Source: Oscheius onirici
Taxonomy: Eukaryota > Nematoda > Chromadorea > Rhabditida > Rhabditidae
DNA: 64,000 nucleotides
Assembly (NCBI GenBank): GCA_932521025.1
Contig: OW051470.1
Coordinates: 3,272,501 to 3,336,500, forward strand
Direction of reading: 5' to 3'
The translations under genes were made by a program, and so were the position numbers. The notes below the pieces were generated by a model. The model was not told where the DNA came from. It did no database searches and worked only from the letters and a program-made list of their open reading frames with translations. Each line of letters starts with the position of its first letter. Position 1 is the first letter of the stretch. This document shows positions 36,001 to 47,236 of this stretch, piece after piece.

Positions 36001-37055
36001 AAGTGTGTCAAAGTCATGAAGGATTCTGGACCGTCGCAGGTCAAATCGAAGGTGGATGAACAGAAGAAAAATTTGGCTGTTAATCGAAAGCATCTGAAGA
36101 AGCTGGAAGACGAGTTGAAGCAGCGGCTTCAAGGAAAACAGTATGGCTTCATCTTTTTCCATTTTTATAAACAGTTTCAGGTACGATATTTTGTGCCAGA
36201 CATGTGATAAGATCATTTGCGACAGTGACAAAATCCGCGTCGACGGCTCTCAGCATTGTGTTGTCGATAGTGATATCTGGAATCATGTCGGTGTTTATGT
36301 CTCTTTCAAAAAGGTATCCCATTTCAATATTTCTGTTAGAAATCTGTTTAGGGTGCGAAATTCGTCGACAATGAACATCAAGTTCTCGGTAGTCTGTTCT
36401 GTATTGGACCAATGGAGCTCAAAGATCTTGGACCGTATTGGGAATCCGACAAGCAGGTCGAAAATGCTTGCGGATCTAAAATTGGCGATGTCTACAAAAT
36501 TGCGTTCGTTTTTTTTAGGACTTTCAATAGCTCAAACCATTTCCAGCGGAACGTATTTCCCCGTGTTGAATGCCAGCAAAGTCAAATTCCAACAGCGGGT
36601 GAGCAAGATGGAGGACGAGCCAGAATGTGTCAACATGAAAAATTGGAAGGGAGTTCGGGAGCAGCTCTTCTACGTGCCCATCTTGCACAACGCCGACATT
36701 GTAAACTTCTTTCCAACTAGTAAACCAAGTTTCATTTTTAGAGAAAGATGCTGAATGGCCTCAGGAACAGTACCGTTCAAGCTCCAATGGAACTTCGACT
36801 GAATGAAGCTGCGGATCGAATTACTGCCGAGTTCGCAAGAGACAACAATCGCAGAAAGGTTGAATTTGTAAGCATTTTTTTGCTGCTCGCAACTTGTGTG
36901 ATTTTCTTCAGGAACGCCAGCAACGAATACGTTCCCTACCGAAACAGAAATACGCCGAGCTTGGAGACTACGACAATAGCAATTTGTCTGGATTCGGCGA
37001 CTTGACTCTAGATACCGACAGCAGGCTGGCCAGCGACTCTGAAGATGATGAATAG
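33012..37055 (+). CDS. drh: Dicer-related helicase (DRH), RIG-I-like
   Basis: Eighteen exons join in phase to 1,111 aa (first 33012-33147, last 36912-37055; introns 37-65 nt). The N-terminal about 370 residues have no recognisable CARD but fit a nematode DRH N-terminal domain. A superfamily-2 helicase core follows: Q-motif-like LRDYQEELV, Walker A APTGAGKTEV, motif II DEIHH, motif III LTATP, a long helical insertion, then TSVLDEGIDV and the QRAGRVRAQGG motif VI. The C-terminus contains the RIG-I regulatory-domain type zinc site (CQTC...C) that binds RNA ends. The extreme end is acidic (DSEDDE). C. elegans DRH-1 and DRH-3 act with Dicer in antiviral RNAi and 22G-RNA production. The length is close to DRH-3 as I recall it, but which paralogue this is cannot be decided here. 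Motif II is DEIH rather than the DECH usual in vertebrate RIG-I. Confidence 0.92.
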
Positions 37056-38108
37056 GCCACTTCGCTAGTCTTTTTAATAACGGGTTTTTCTAGATACCGA
37101 TGTGTTACCATATTAAAAATTTTCCTCTTCAAAATCCGTAACATTGTCAGTCTTGAAGAACTGGCAAACATTTTCTTAGTTTCGACGAAAAGAACGCCAT
37201 TATCTAGGTCTAAACACAGATGCACTCAAGACTTTGCCAAAGACTCGGACGGCAGTGCAACAAAGAGCAAGGATAAAGTCAATTAGAACACGTTCCCTGT
37301 CTTAGCCTCAAAATACACCTCTCTGGATCTTGGTGAGACGCTCATCCGGGACGTACAGGCAGTTACGGGCAGCTGTAAATGGTTTTTCTACTCGAGTAAC
37401 TACTGTTCACATCGTTTTCCAGTAAATTACTATCCCTCACGACCCATTCTGTCTCTTGACTATCGATCATATACACTATCCCTTGTTCAGTGCTCTTCGC
37501 CTGAACAAAAGTCGAATTCAGTCCTCTTTTCCCTGACTTCCAATAAAGAACTGTTTTTCTTATTCGAGATTTCATTCATCATTCATACATTTCCGCTTTA
37601 AAATATCCTCCATCTTGCCTCATGCTCTTCCTCTTGACTACCTACATTTCTTGTGAGTTACTGTCCTCCCAACTCGTGTACTCTCGCTCTCGAAGATCGT
37701 CCTGACTTTCGTTTTCGGACAGGTTACCCCCCGCGTACCGTCTCGGCATCGAGACTGAATTTTCTGAACCGCAATTGCATCATAAGTATTTAGTCGATTT
37801 TTCTCTTCAACCTGAGCCAACTTAGTCCATCCTGCCCTTATGTACGACCAAAAACGTTTGGTTGAACAAAAAATGGAACAAAATATTATAAAATGCCGCA
37901 ATTCGCTGTGGGACCCTTTTCTAACTAGAATATCGTTGCGGGACCGATTGAAAAGCAGACAAGATTCCCTGTTTTCAATTGCAACCGCTACCGTAATCGG
38001 GCATGGCGTCATTCGTAAGTGCGAAAACGTTGGGAAGGTCTATTTTTGTTCGCTGTCTTTCGTATTCTTCGAGTGAAACCTATAGTATTTTTTCTAGCTT
38101 ATCAACAT
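37056..38108. other. intergenic, no gene seen
   Basis: No supported gene. TTTTTTCTAG eleven nt before the next ATG is a probable trans-splice acceptor. Confidence 0.45.
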
Positions 38109-41100
38109 ATGGAGCCTAGTGGTAACAGGCAGATAGCTGGCCAAGGTAAATTTGTTTCATTTATCTTCAAAACAATCTTTAGTTCGTCTTCGCGCCATTC
38201 CGCCGCAGAAGAAATCGTATTTCTTCGGAGATGTCGACAGCCAGTGCGACCAGAAATACCTTGAGCCGTACGTTAGGAAGCTTCTGAACGAACTGGAGCA
38301 GGAGGTAAAATTTTTACGTTGTCAATGATTCATTTACTTTAGCACGGAATCACTCATACCGACGCCGTCCAGAAAGCCATCGACGAGCAGAGAAACGAAG
38401 GCAATATCAACTTTGATCTCCCGCTTAACCCTCTTATTCCTGTCATCTTGGGACGGACTGATCACATCAGCAGCCAGGAAATCTGTAAGATTTTCAACAT
38501 TGTAAAGATGCAACTTAGTTCAGTGGATCATGTTGAGCAGGAGCTAGGCCTTAGCAGAGACGCCAACAAGGAGATCGCCTTCATCGACCTCTGTCTCATC
38601 TTGGGCAACGAAGGCCGGGCCAGGAAGTATGCTGAACGTTTGAAGAGCCATTTCGACCTGCTTAATATCCTTCAACAGGAACGTGGTATCGCTAATATTA
38701 TTATCTTTGTATAATCTTCCTTCAGGTAAGATGCCCGACGAAATTATGAGTAGGACTATCCAGAAGTTTTGGTTTGCCCAGAATAAGTCCAATGATTACA
38801 AATCCGCTGACCTGACTGGCTTGATCATTCGTATCATTGGTTGGAGGGAATCGAGTACCCTGCCGGATGTGCTTAGCGAGCTGGCCGGAAAGTCGTACAT
38901 CTGGTGATCCTTTCGCACTTAAATATCAAAAACGAACTTGATAGGGATGCTCTCTGTCTTGCAGTTGCTCTCACTCCCGGTAAACCTGACTATATTGCGG
39001 CAATGAAGGAGGCTCTCAACCAGCAAATGACTCAAAATTCTTCTCAAAAAGCTTGGGTTAACATCACACAGTTAGTCTTACCCGTAATTCATCCCCTTTT
39101 TTCAGAGAACTCTTGAAGTTGAAGAATGGCCAGATTGATAATATGAATATCAAGTATGAAAGTGTGGAACCTGTCACAGCTTACCGCATCTTCAAAATTC
39201 ATCAGTGCATGTTCCATAAGACCAATCCTGAGCCTCTCATCCTTCAACTCTCGCCAGCAGTCTCACTAAACATCCTCAACACCATTATTGCCGGATTTTT
39301 CATGACCAACGACCCGGCCCTTGCCGAAGATTTTGCCCAAGACGCTGCTCGCTATTTGCTCAGCCGAGAAAGCTCCGCCATTGAGGCGACTTCTTTTGAG
39401 GTTTTCATCGTGACTTTTAAAATTATTTGGTTTTCAGGCTATCATTCAAATGGCTGTGTGCATCGTGACTGCCGCAAGACACAACACTGGACTTCTGAAA
39501 CCCTCGACTATGAGCCGATTCACCGAGGACAAGCACGACTTGAAGGAAATCAGGCAGAACGGTTAGTTTGAAGATGGATTGTGGGTACACATTATGTTAG
39601 GCATGATGAACTACGTTACATCTAAGTGGATGGCTCTGGAAATGGGCAAGAAGCTTTGGAAGACTGGAAACACCATCTGTCTTCAATCTATACAGAGTGT
39701 CACTACTGCGCTTCGCCACCTTATTTCCGAGCCATTTGTATGTATTTTTCATATTTATAACTATTTTTTCTTCAGACCAACATGGCACTGTTTATCATGG
39801 GTATTCTCGCTGCACCAGATAGTAAAGATCATTATCATCAAGAGGTCAAGAGTAAGATACCAGCTGACGTAGTCAATATCTTCTCCTACAGTATTTATTT
39901 TTGCTGTCAACAATTAAATACATTTTAGATTTTGACCCCAATCCTGAATCTTGGCGTGTTGTCAGTAAAACTAACGAGATTGTTGACTCCGAAGCTTCTA
40001 CGCCAAGTGAAGTACCGAGTCGCTTCACTGGTCCAAGTTTCGTCGAGCAGATCAAAATGGTTACTCCGCCGGAGTCTGTTGCGGCCGAGAACGAGTGAGC
40101 AACTAGGCGCTTTGTCATCATTGAAAATTTAGAGCTGTGATTGTTGCTGATGAACCTATCCAAGAGGAGACTTTTAATGTCGAAGAAACCGAAGAAAAGT
40201 CTGCTAGAGTCCAAGAGACGAAGCCAGAGCCTGCAGAAATCGTAGAGAAGACGAAAGAAGAGCCTTCTACAGTCCAAGAGAAAACTTCTGCAGGCGAGCA
40301 AGAGTCGAAGAATACTGCTTCCGTCGTTGATGAGCACCCGATGGATTCGACTCAGTCGATGAGCAGTGACTCTGTGACTTTTCCTCTTAAGGTAAATTCT
40401 TAATTGGCTTATATGTAACTCTTCGGCAAAAGCAGTTGAACAACTCCGGCTCCTTTGAAGAGAAGCAACAAGACTGGACGGCTGTTCCGAAGCAGGAAGT
40501 TGAACCGGAGGTCTCGAATATGCCCTGCCCCTCAGATGATGGCTTATACACTGAAGAAACGGACACTCCTAGCGCAAACACCCCTGCAGCTGTAAGTAGC
40601 TTCAAAGTACTAAATCTTCGCACTTTTAAGGCTTCTACTTCGAATTCCTTGGACCAACTGGTGAAAGAAAATCTTCCTGAAGTACCTTCTGTTGTCCAGA
40701 ACCCTAGTAAGCCAGCTTCTTTTGTTGCAAACCGTTTTCAATTCAGCCGTCGAATCTGAGAAGCCAACTAACGTAGATGATCCGGCTACTTCGTTCTTTA
40801 CTGGCGGATTTGAGTCTGTTCCAGCCATGCCGCCGTCTCAGCCGTTTGTAAGCCAAATTGGCTTTGGAAGTCGCCCGGCGGCTCCCAGAGGACCTGCTCA
40901 ATCCTTCGATCGACCTGAAGGAAACCGTTTCCCAAGACGTGAGGGTGATCGCTTCGAGCGACGTGAAGGAGACCGTTTCGAAAGACGCGATGGAGACCGC
41001 AACCAGCGCGGAAACTACCAGCGCGGCCGTGGTCGTGGTACTTCGGGTAATTTGTTCTTGTATTCTAGATAAATAAACTTGTTCAGGTTATCAAGGCGGT

Positions 41101-41133
41101 GACCGTCCTCCTATGCATCGCTCTTTCCACTAA
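38109..41133 (+). CDS. unrecognised protein, helical N-terminal half, acidic linker, Arg/Gly-rich tail
   Basis: Multi-exon gene of roughly 800 aa. The start (MEPSGNRQIAGQ) follows a TTCTAG acceptor; an earlier ATG at 38003 does not join in frame. Residues about 1-450 look like a helical repeat fold (EQELGLSRDANKEIAFIDL, FDLLNILQQERKMPDEIM, SSFEAIIQMAVCIVTAARH). A long acidic, low-complexity part follows (EETFNVEETEEK, EKTKEEPSTVQEK). The C-terminus is Arg-rich, with near-tandem units REGDRFER / REGDRFER / RDGDRNQR, then NYQRGRGRG, typical of RNA-binding RGG proteins. The exon around 38480-38518 may contain an in-frame 39-nt intron (GTAAGA...TTCAG). AATAAA follows the stop at about 41204. I do not recognise the family. 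An mRNP or translation role is only inferred from the tail. Confidence 0.75.
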
Positions 41134-41499
41134 ATCGTATAATCATCCCTATCTAACCAATTTTATTTTCTTCTGGTAATCTGGTATAATCCTTGTTCTC
41201 AAAATAAACCTCATTTTATAAGTTATTTCATCTTTCAGAGTAGTCTAAGCACATAATATTTAGTCGTCTGATTAGGCAAGTGATTGGCGTTTCACTCTCT
41301 TCTCATGTTATTCAGGAAAGAAGTCAGTTCATAAGTCTGTTGTCCGCCACAACACTAATGGTTTTCGACCGATTTCTGAAAAGTGAACAGAATCCTGACA
41401 TTCGTCAACCGTTTATTCATTGGAATTAAAACAAATAAATTATCCCGAGAAGAAAAACAGCGGCTCGAAATGCTATTGATAACAATCTGGGGAGCACAA

Positions 41500-44139
41500 T
41501 TAAGGTGTAAGACGACGAGGATCGCGGGGGAATAGGGAAGCCAGACGAATATTGGGCAGGCCGAGGAAGAGCATTGTGACGCGTTCGAGTCCAATTCCAC
41601 CGCCAGCATGAGGAGGACATCCGTACTTGAACGAATCGATATAGGCCTGAATCTGCTCCAACTGAACGCTGTGATGCTTGGCCCGTTCTGTCAAGAACTT
41701 GGGGTCGTGAATACGTTGGGCTCCAGACAAAATCTCTTCTCCTGGAAAAGAATAGGCTTCCTCCAAGCAGCAATAAAGATACCTCTCATGAACATGTCGT
41801 AACTGTTAGAATAGCGGGCATCATGAGGATCGGGCATCGTGTAGAACGGTCTGACAGCCAGAGGGAACTTGTCGAGAATGAAGAAATCAGTCTTGAACTT
41901 GTCCTTGACGAGTTTTCCTAGCAACCGCTCGTTGGCAGTAGTCAAGTCGTCCTCGTCTCCCATATCGGTAACACCAGCTTCTCGTAACATCGCTACACCA
42001 TCGGCGTATCTAAATTGGATTATCTAAACTATCTCAGCGCAATGGTGCCTGTTGTGGACAGTTTGGATGTTTGTTTGTCCGGAACCTCAATAGTCGCGAC
42101 TAGACATGGCCGGCCTGGTTTCCGGATTTAGCCGTGGATAGGGGGTCGGACCAAAAATGAAGGTACCCTTATTAGAATGATTTATTTAGCATAATTTAGA
42201 CATAAATATTAGAAAGTTATTGATTGGTTTTATAGCTCCATTTTTTAAAAATGACCAAAAAATACCCTTATTGATCGAGAAATACCAAAATTCTCTTCCC
42301 GGCCGGTCCCCAGGCCGGCATTTCCAGGCCTGGGCCTGGCCTGACAGCCATGTCTAGTCGCGACAAGGCAGAAATTGTCAAGATGTCATAAATAAAATCT
42401 CAGCCGATTTGCATTTTCCTTGGCGGACAGTGCCGCAAGGTCGGACCCCAAAGTGGTAAAATCGACATATCTCTGCCAAGGAAAATGCAAATCGGCTGCA
42501 ATTTTGTGGGAAAGTTGGGCCCCATACTGCCCCCTTCCAGCCAAATTTTGGTGGCATTTGGATTAAAAACAAAAATTTTAGAAGAGGGGCCATTTATTCT
42601 TTCCACACGCAATAATCAGTTTCGAACTTGGAGTGGAAGCGAGATAGTTAGATTTTGTCAAAAGATGGGCCGATTTGGATGGGTATTTAGAACTTGGACA
42701 GAATTTACTTCGTACCTCTGATTGTGAGCGCCGCAGGCGCCAGGGCGGTGACAGCCGTCGAGGACGGCTTGTTATTCGTCAAAAGATGAACTTACTTGAG
42801 AACGAGAGCTGGCTCACAGAACTCGAAAGGCTCAGCCGGATACTGCTGGTTCACGGCAGCGATTTCGTCCTTGAACTCTGCTTGAATTCCTTTAAAAATG
42901 TTAATCAGAACAGCTCCGATCGTCTCGAGAACCTATTACAGTACATTAAAGAAAGAATCAGGTGCAACTACCTCGTGGTAATGGAAGTTGAAAGCCATTT
43001 CCAGATCGAGACCGACAAATTCCGTCATATGACGATGGGTATTCGAGTCTTCGGCACGGAAGACGCCTCCAATTGTGAAGACCTTTTCAAAATCTCCAGC
43101 AATTGCCATCTGCTTGTAAAGTTGAGGCGATTGAGCCAGAAAGGCGGAACGTTTGAAGTAAGAGACCTAAGATATACATAGCTTTCGAAAAAAATACCAG
43201 TTATGAATACCTCGAAAACGTTGGCACCACCTTCACTGGCAGCAGAAATGATTTTCGGAGTGTGAATCTCCACGAATCCTTTGTCGGCCAAAACTTGACG
43301 GAATAGCCTGCAGACTCCACTTTGAATAGCAAACACTCCTTGTGTGACAGTGGTTCTCAGGTCCAGCACTCTAAAACAACAAAAAGTCGTCCAAAGAGCG
43401 AGAAAAAGACCTGTTATCGAGTCTTGTGTCGAGGTTTACGACGGGAAGATCGCTGTCAGGCTCGGCTTTTCGGCTCAAGTCTTCCATTTGAAGAGGAACG
43501 CGAGGCTCCGATTCCGAGACAAGGAAGACTTTGGAGGCTTGAAGTTCAGCATCTTTTAGGGTACAAGAGTCGATCGGGTTGTCAACCTTGGTCACAATAC
43601 CGCAAATGTCGATAATAGATTCCTTGGAGATTCCGGAGACGAACTTCAACATCTGCTTGCTGAGCTTTTCCGTCACGAATAGACCAATCTGAACAAAAAG
43701 TAGTTAGAGGGGTTAAAAGTGTCAAACCTGAGCAGTGTAGACACGTTGTCTTAGCACAATGAAGCAGGTTTTTCCTTTAGAGCGAATGTTATGCACACGA
43801 CCACGGACCCAGACTTCCTGGCCGTTGAGCTCGGATGTGACCTTGTTCAGATAGGTGAATTCGATATTCTTCCTATCGGCCGATTGGATGAGTCCGTAGC
43901 TGCCGTAGTTGTCCTTGGAAACGTCCTCTTCTTCCACTTGAGCTTTGTTCTCGTCATTTCCACCAGTAGCATTCTGAAAGATTCTACGTTTCGTAAAAAG
44001 AAAGACAAGAACTGATTGGATAAAGAAACTACTGACTAACCTGCGTTTTCATCTCGTTCTTCTTTTGCTGGCGAGCAAGCTTGTTGAGCTCCTTTTTGGA
44101 GAGCTTCTTTTCTCCGTCGGCGTTGGCAGCGTCGGCCAT
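41500..44139 (-). CDS. dars-1: cytosolic aspartyl-tRNA synthetase
   Basis: About eight exons on the minus strand encode roughly 530 aa. The N-terminus is a charged Lys-rich helix ([17 protein letters not shown]), typical of eukaryotic AspRS. The anticodon-binding OB fold includes [21 protein letters not shown]. The class II catalytic core has [19 protein letters not shown] (motif 2), and motif 3 appears at the end as [20 protein letters not shown] followed by [10 protein letters not shown]. It charges tRNA-Asp in the cytosol. The ATG follows GCTTTCAG at a short distance, fitting trans-splicing. The intron between about 42010 and 42790 is much longer than the others because it holds a MITE and a hairpin repeat. 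The gene is divergent from the PIP4K gene with about 600 bp between start codons. Confidence 0.95.
42101..42356. mobile_element. hAT-like MITE (256 bp) in a dars-1 intron
   Basis: Terminal inverted repeats TAGACATGGC and GCCATGTCTA are flanked on both sides by the octamer GTCGCGAC (42093-42100 and 42357-42364), a perfect 8-bp target duplication. The interior is AT-rich with GC-rich shoulders (GGCCGGCCTGG...CCAGGCCTGGGCC) and has no coding frame. Superfamily is inferred from duplication length. Confidence 0.82.
42402..42497. repeat. 23-bp perfect inverted repeat (hairpin) next to MITE
   Basis: AGCCGATTTGCATTTTCCTTGGC at 42402-42424 (23 bp) is exactly reverse-complementary to 42475-42497, with a 50-nt loop. 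It follows the MITE duplication by 38 bp in the same dars-1 intron and is probably a second small element or its remnant. Confidence 0.85.
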
Positions 44140-44746
44140 GACTCTCTGAAAGCAAAAGATAGATCTAAGCAGAGGAATGTATGTATATATGGCAAGTCTT
44201 ATAGACAACAGATCAGATTGCGCAACAGTGAGGAAATCTGACATGTTGGTTGTTTTTTTAATAATATCCCTTTTATTTGCGGCGGCGTCATGTGGTAGTT
44301 ATCTTATTCGGAAAACTAAAAACGCATTTATAAACAAGCAAGACGCATTTCTAAAAAAGCAGCAAACAAAAATCAAGCTGATGCAAACGTAGACAGTTGC
44401 CAGCTGGTGTTGTGGGTAGAGATATTTATGATGGCATGTTTTTCATATTCACACGCTGATACTATTGTTTTGACAAAAACATCAAGCTGTGCAAGTAAAA
44501 ACAAGCTGATTGATGGGGGGGGGGGGACAAAAGTTAGAGTGAGAATATTCAGAAAACGAAGTTTTTCGAGCACGAGGGCGGGGCCAAGCCGCAAAACAGA
44601 CCCTCGTCTCGGCGGCAAATGGTCGATATTCCAGCCTTCTCGTTATTTCTTCCCTTTTTTCTTACTTTTCCATTATTTCTGCCAAAAACTGCCAAATATG
44701 TGTATATTTAGGTAAGAAAAACCTCTTGACGCTTTGTCGAAGTGGA
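44140..44746. promoter_or_regulatory. shared upstream region of dars-1 and PIP4K
   Basis: 607 bp between two divergent start codons. It contains a run of twelve G at 44515-44526. No gene inside. Confidence 0.45.
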
Positions 44747-46845
44747 ATGTCGTCGAAGAAGACCCCCAGATCGCATGGAAAGAAGGGAAAAGGCAAAGTT
44801 CTCGTGCCGAAATGGAAAGTTTTTCGAGCCAAGGTATATTTTTTTAGCTTGTAGTAAACGCTGTTTAGGAGCCTCTTTTGTCAGTCTTCATGTGGGGAGT
44901 CAATCATTCCATCGATCAGTTGATGCATGTCGCTCCGCCTGGTCTTCTGATGCCAGACGATTTCAAGGCTTGTTCACCTTTTTCTTGAGTATTCATGCAT
45001 TCTCAGGCGTATGCCAAGGTCAAAATTGATAACCACTGCTTTAACAAGGACATCATGCCCAGTCATTACAAGGTAATATCTCTCTTAGCTGAGCAAAATG
45101 AACCTTTTAGGTCAAAGAATACTGTCCAAACGTCTTCAGAGCTCTTCGCGAGCAATTTTCCGTCGACTCTCAGGAATATCTTCGATCTTTGACTTCGTAA
45201 GAACCCTTTTGGAAATTTATCTAAAGTAAAACTCAGGTATGAACCAGACCCGGATTCCCTTGACGGTTCTAAAACTGGCTCTAGCCCTCGTCTATTTATC
45301 TCCTACGACAAGAAATTCGTCATAAAAGTAAGTCATTTTTTCACTTGCACTCACCGGCTTTTCAGTCAATGGACTCCGACGCTGTAGAAGAACTTCATTC
45401 CGTGCTACGTGACTACCACGAATATGTGGTTGAATGCCAAGGAAGAACTCTCCTCCCTCAGTATTTGGGACTCTATAGGCTTGTTTTTGATTTTCTCAAA
45501 GTTCAAGTCTATGTTTAGGCTGACCATCGATGGCAATGAAACGTATTTGATAGTGATGCGCAACGTCTTCGGAAGAAAGTATAATGTACACACCAAATTC
45601 GATCTAAAGGTTAGTTTATAGTCTGAAAAACGAGGCTTGAATTCTATTACACTTCCGGATCACGTTACCGATGTTCCGCCTATCTTTTCAGTCATTTTTC
45701 AACAAGCGTTATTGAACCCTAGAAAGAGCACGCGATACAATTTATTGCCACTTTTCACTTCGCCTCGCACTCAAGTGTCCTTGAACAAGAAAAAATTCCA
45801 CTTGGTTCGAATTGTGTTTTTGTTGGCGGAAGCGGGTCGAAATGGTAAACAGCCATTCGAACAGGGTGAATCCGACTGGTTCGGACGATTGTCATTGACT
45901 GCCTCGGAGGTGATTGTGAACGCCTTGCGCGATTGTGGGGACAATTGCCTACCATCATTTAGGCCAACAGACTCACATCCATGGCTTATCTGGCCGCAAT
46001 AACATTCCCATTAGTGTATTTTTGTCTCACGTTATCGTGAATCACATGACCGAATCATTGCTTATATTGGCGAGAAAGCTGACTAGTCTACATAGAAAGA
46101 GCGATAATAAACGCTCTTTCAATGAATTTCGTAATGAGATAATTTACAGGGATCCACAGTGAGTCGTGCTGCCTCGGACAAGGAAAAATCGAAAGAGCTT
46201 CCAACCTACAAGGACAATGACTTCTTGGATCAGAATATCAAGCTCTGTTTGCCAGAAGAGGCCAAACATCAACTTCTCTCAATGCTAGCTCGTGATACGC
46301 AATTTCTTTCCAAACTACATCTAATGGACTATTCCCTTCTTCTAGGTTTGTTGTAACTCTCAGTTTGAAATTCCGTCAAATTCAAGGCATCCATGATTGC
46401 GATAGAGCTGCAGTCGAAGCGGCGAACCGTCCTCCTGAGCAGCATAGCGAAGAATCTGGCGACGAATTAGCTCCCACCCCTCCGGATTCTCCAGTCCCCT
46501 CAATTGGAGCATTCCCAGCAATTTCCGGCGGTCCCGATCTTGAAGACGAGTTCTACGCCATTTCGAGTCGTTCAGGTCGGTTTTTAGCCGTTTGAAATGG
46601 ATAAATAGTTTTAGAAAGTGACAAGCGCCTAATCTACTTTATCGGCCTCGTTGATATTTTGACGTACTACGGTGTGAAGAAGAGGACTGCCGCGGCTGCA
46701 AAGACCATGAAGTATGGATCCGATGTGGAGAATATCAGCACTGTAAAGCCGGAACAAGTATTTTTTTAATCCTTTTTTGCAAAAAGATTACTTTCAGTAC
46801 GCTCGCCGATTGGTGGAATTTGTTACACGAGCAATTACACCATAA
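44747..46845 (+). CDS. ppk-2: phosphatidylinositol-5-phosphate 4-kinase (type II PIPK)
   Basis: About nine exons encode roughly 400 aa. The N-terminus is basic ([17 protein letters not shown]), followed by [29 protein letters not shown], the family-specific start of the type II kinase domain. The catalytic-loop region shows [17 protein letters not shown], then [15 protein letters not shown], and the C-terminal part has [29 protein letters not shown] with the activation-type Lys-rich segment. The end is [24 protein letters not shown] and the MDYSLL-GIHD stretch favour PI5P 4-kinase over PI4P 5-kinase. It makes PI(4,5)P2 from PI5P and tunes stress and endolysosomal signalling. A 537-nt intron (45613-46149) sits directly before GSTVSR; it contains a 121-codon chance frame but no recognisable gene. 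Confidence 0.93.
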
Positions 46846-47236
46846 CTTTCTGCCTCTTAAAACGCTTCAATCTCACTTATTACAAATTGCTACAGCCCCT
46901 AATCTCAATTTGACCAACCTTGTGCAAGAGTATTTTCCCGTCACGCCCGAATCTAGCCGACTTGTTGTAAATATCGTAGAGATAACCGTCTGAGCTTATT
47001 GTGTCCCAATCCCTCGAAAAGAGGCAAGGTCTCCGTAGTATAATATATTTAAGCTGTCCCTTTCAGAGCATAGATGACTCCCAAAACATACTGCTTTATT
47101 TTGTTTGTGTTGTACAGGACCGCCATAATGCGTCTCAATGAATATTCTCGCATTTAGTGTCCCTTATATTGCTTCGGTAGCAGTCCAAATGATATATTGG
47201 AAGGGGTATTTACAAGAGAAATATCAAGTAATTCAG
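46846..47236. other. intergenic, PIP4K to klp-11
   Basis: 391 bp on the same strand. No gene seen. An operon is possible but the gap is larger than typical. Confidence 0.4.

Noticed and set aside
38003-38014. ATGGCGTCATTC as first exon of the Arg-rich protein gene
   Set aside because: Joins the next exon in a frame with an immediate stop; the ATG at 38109 behind a TTCTAG acceptor fits.
44515-44526. Run of twelve G as a G-quadruplex signal
   Set aside because: A single homopolymer run without spaced G-tracts; possibly a sequencing-length artefact.
45637-46002. 121-codon open frame inside the PIP4K intron
   Set aside because: No domain, no splice logic, lies wholly between two in-phase kinase exons; likely chance.
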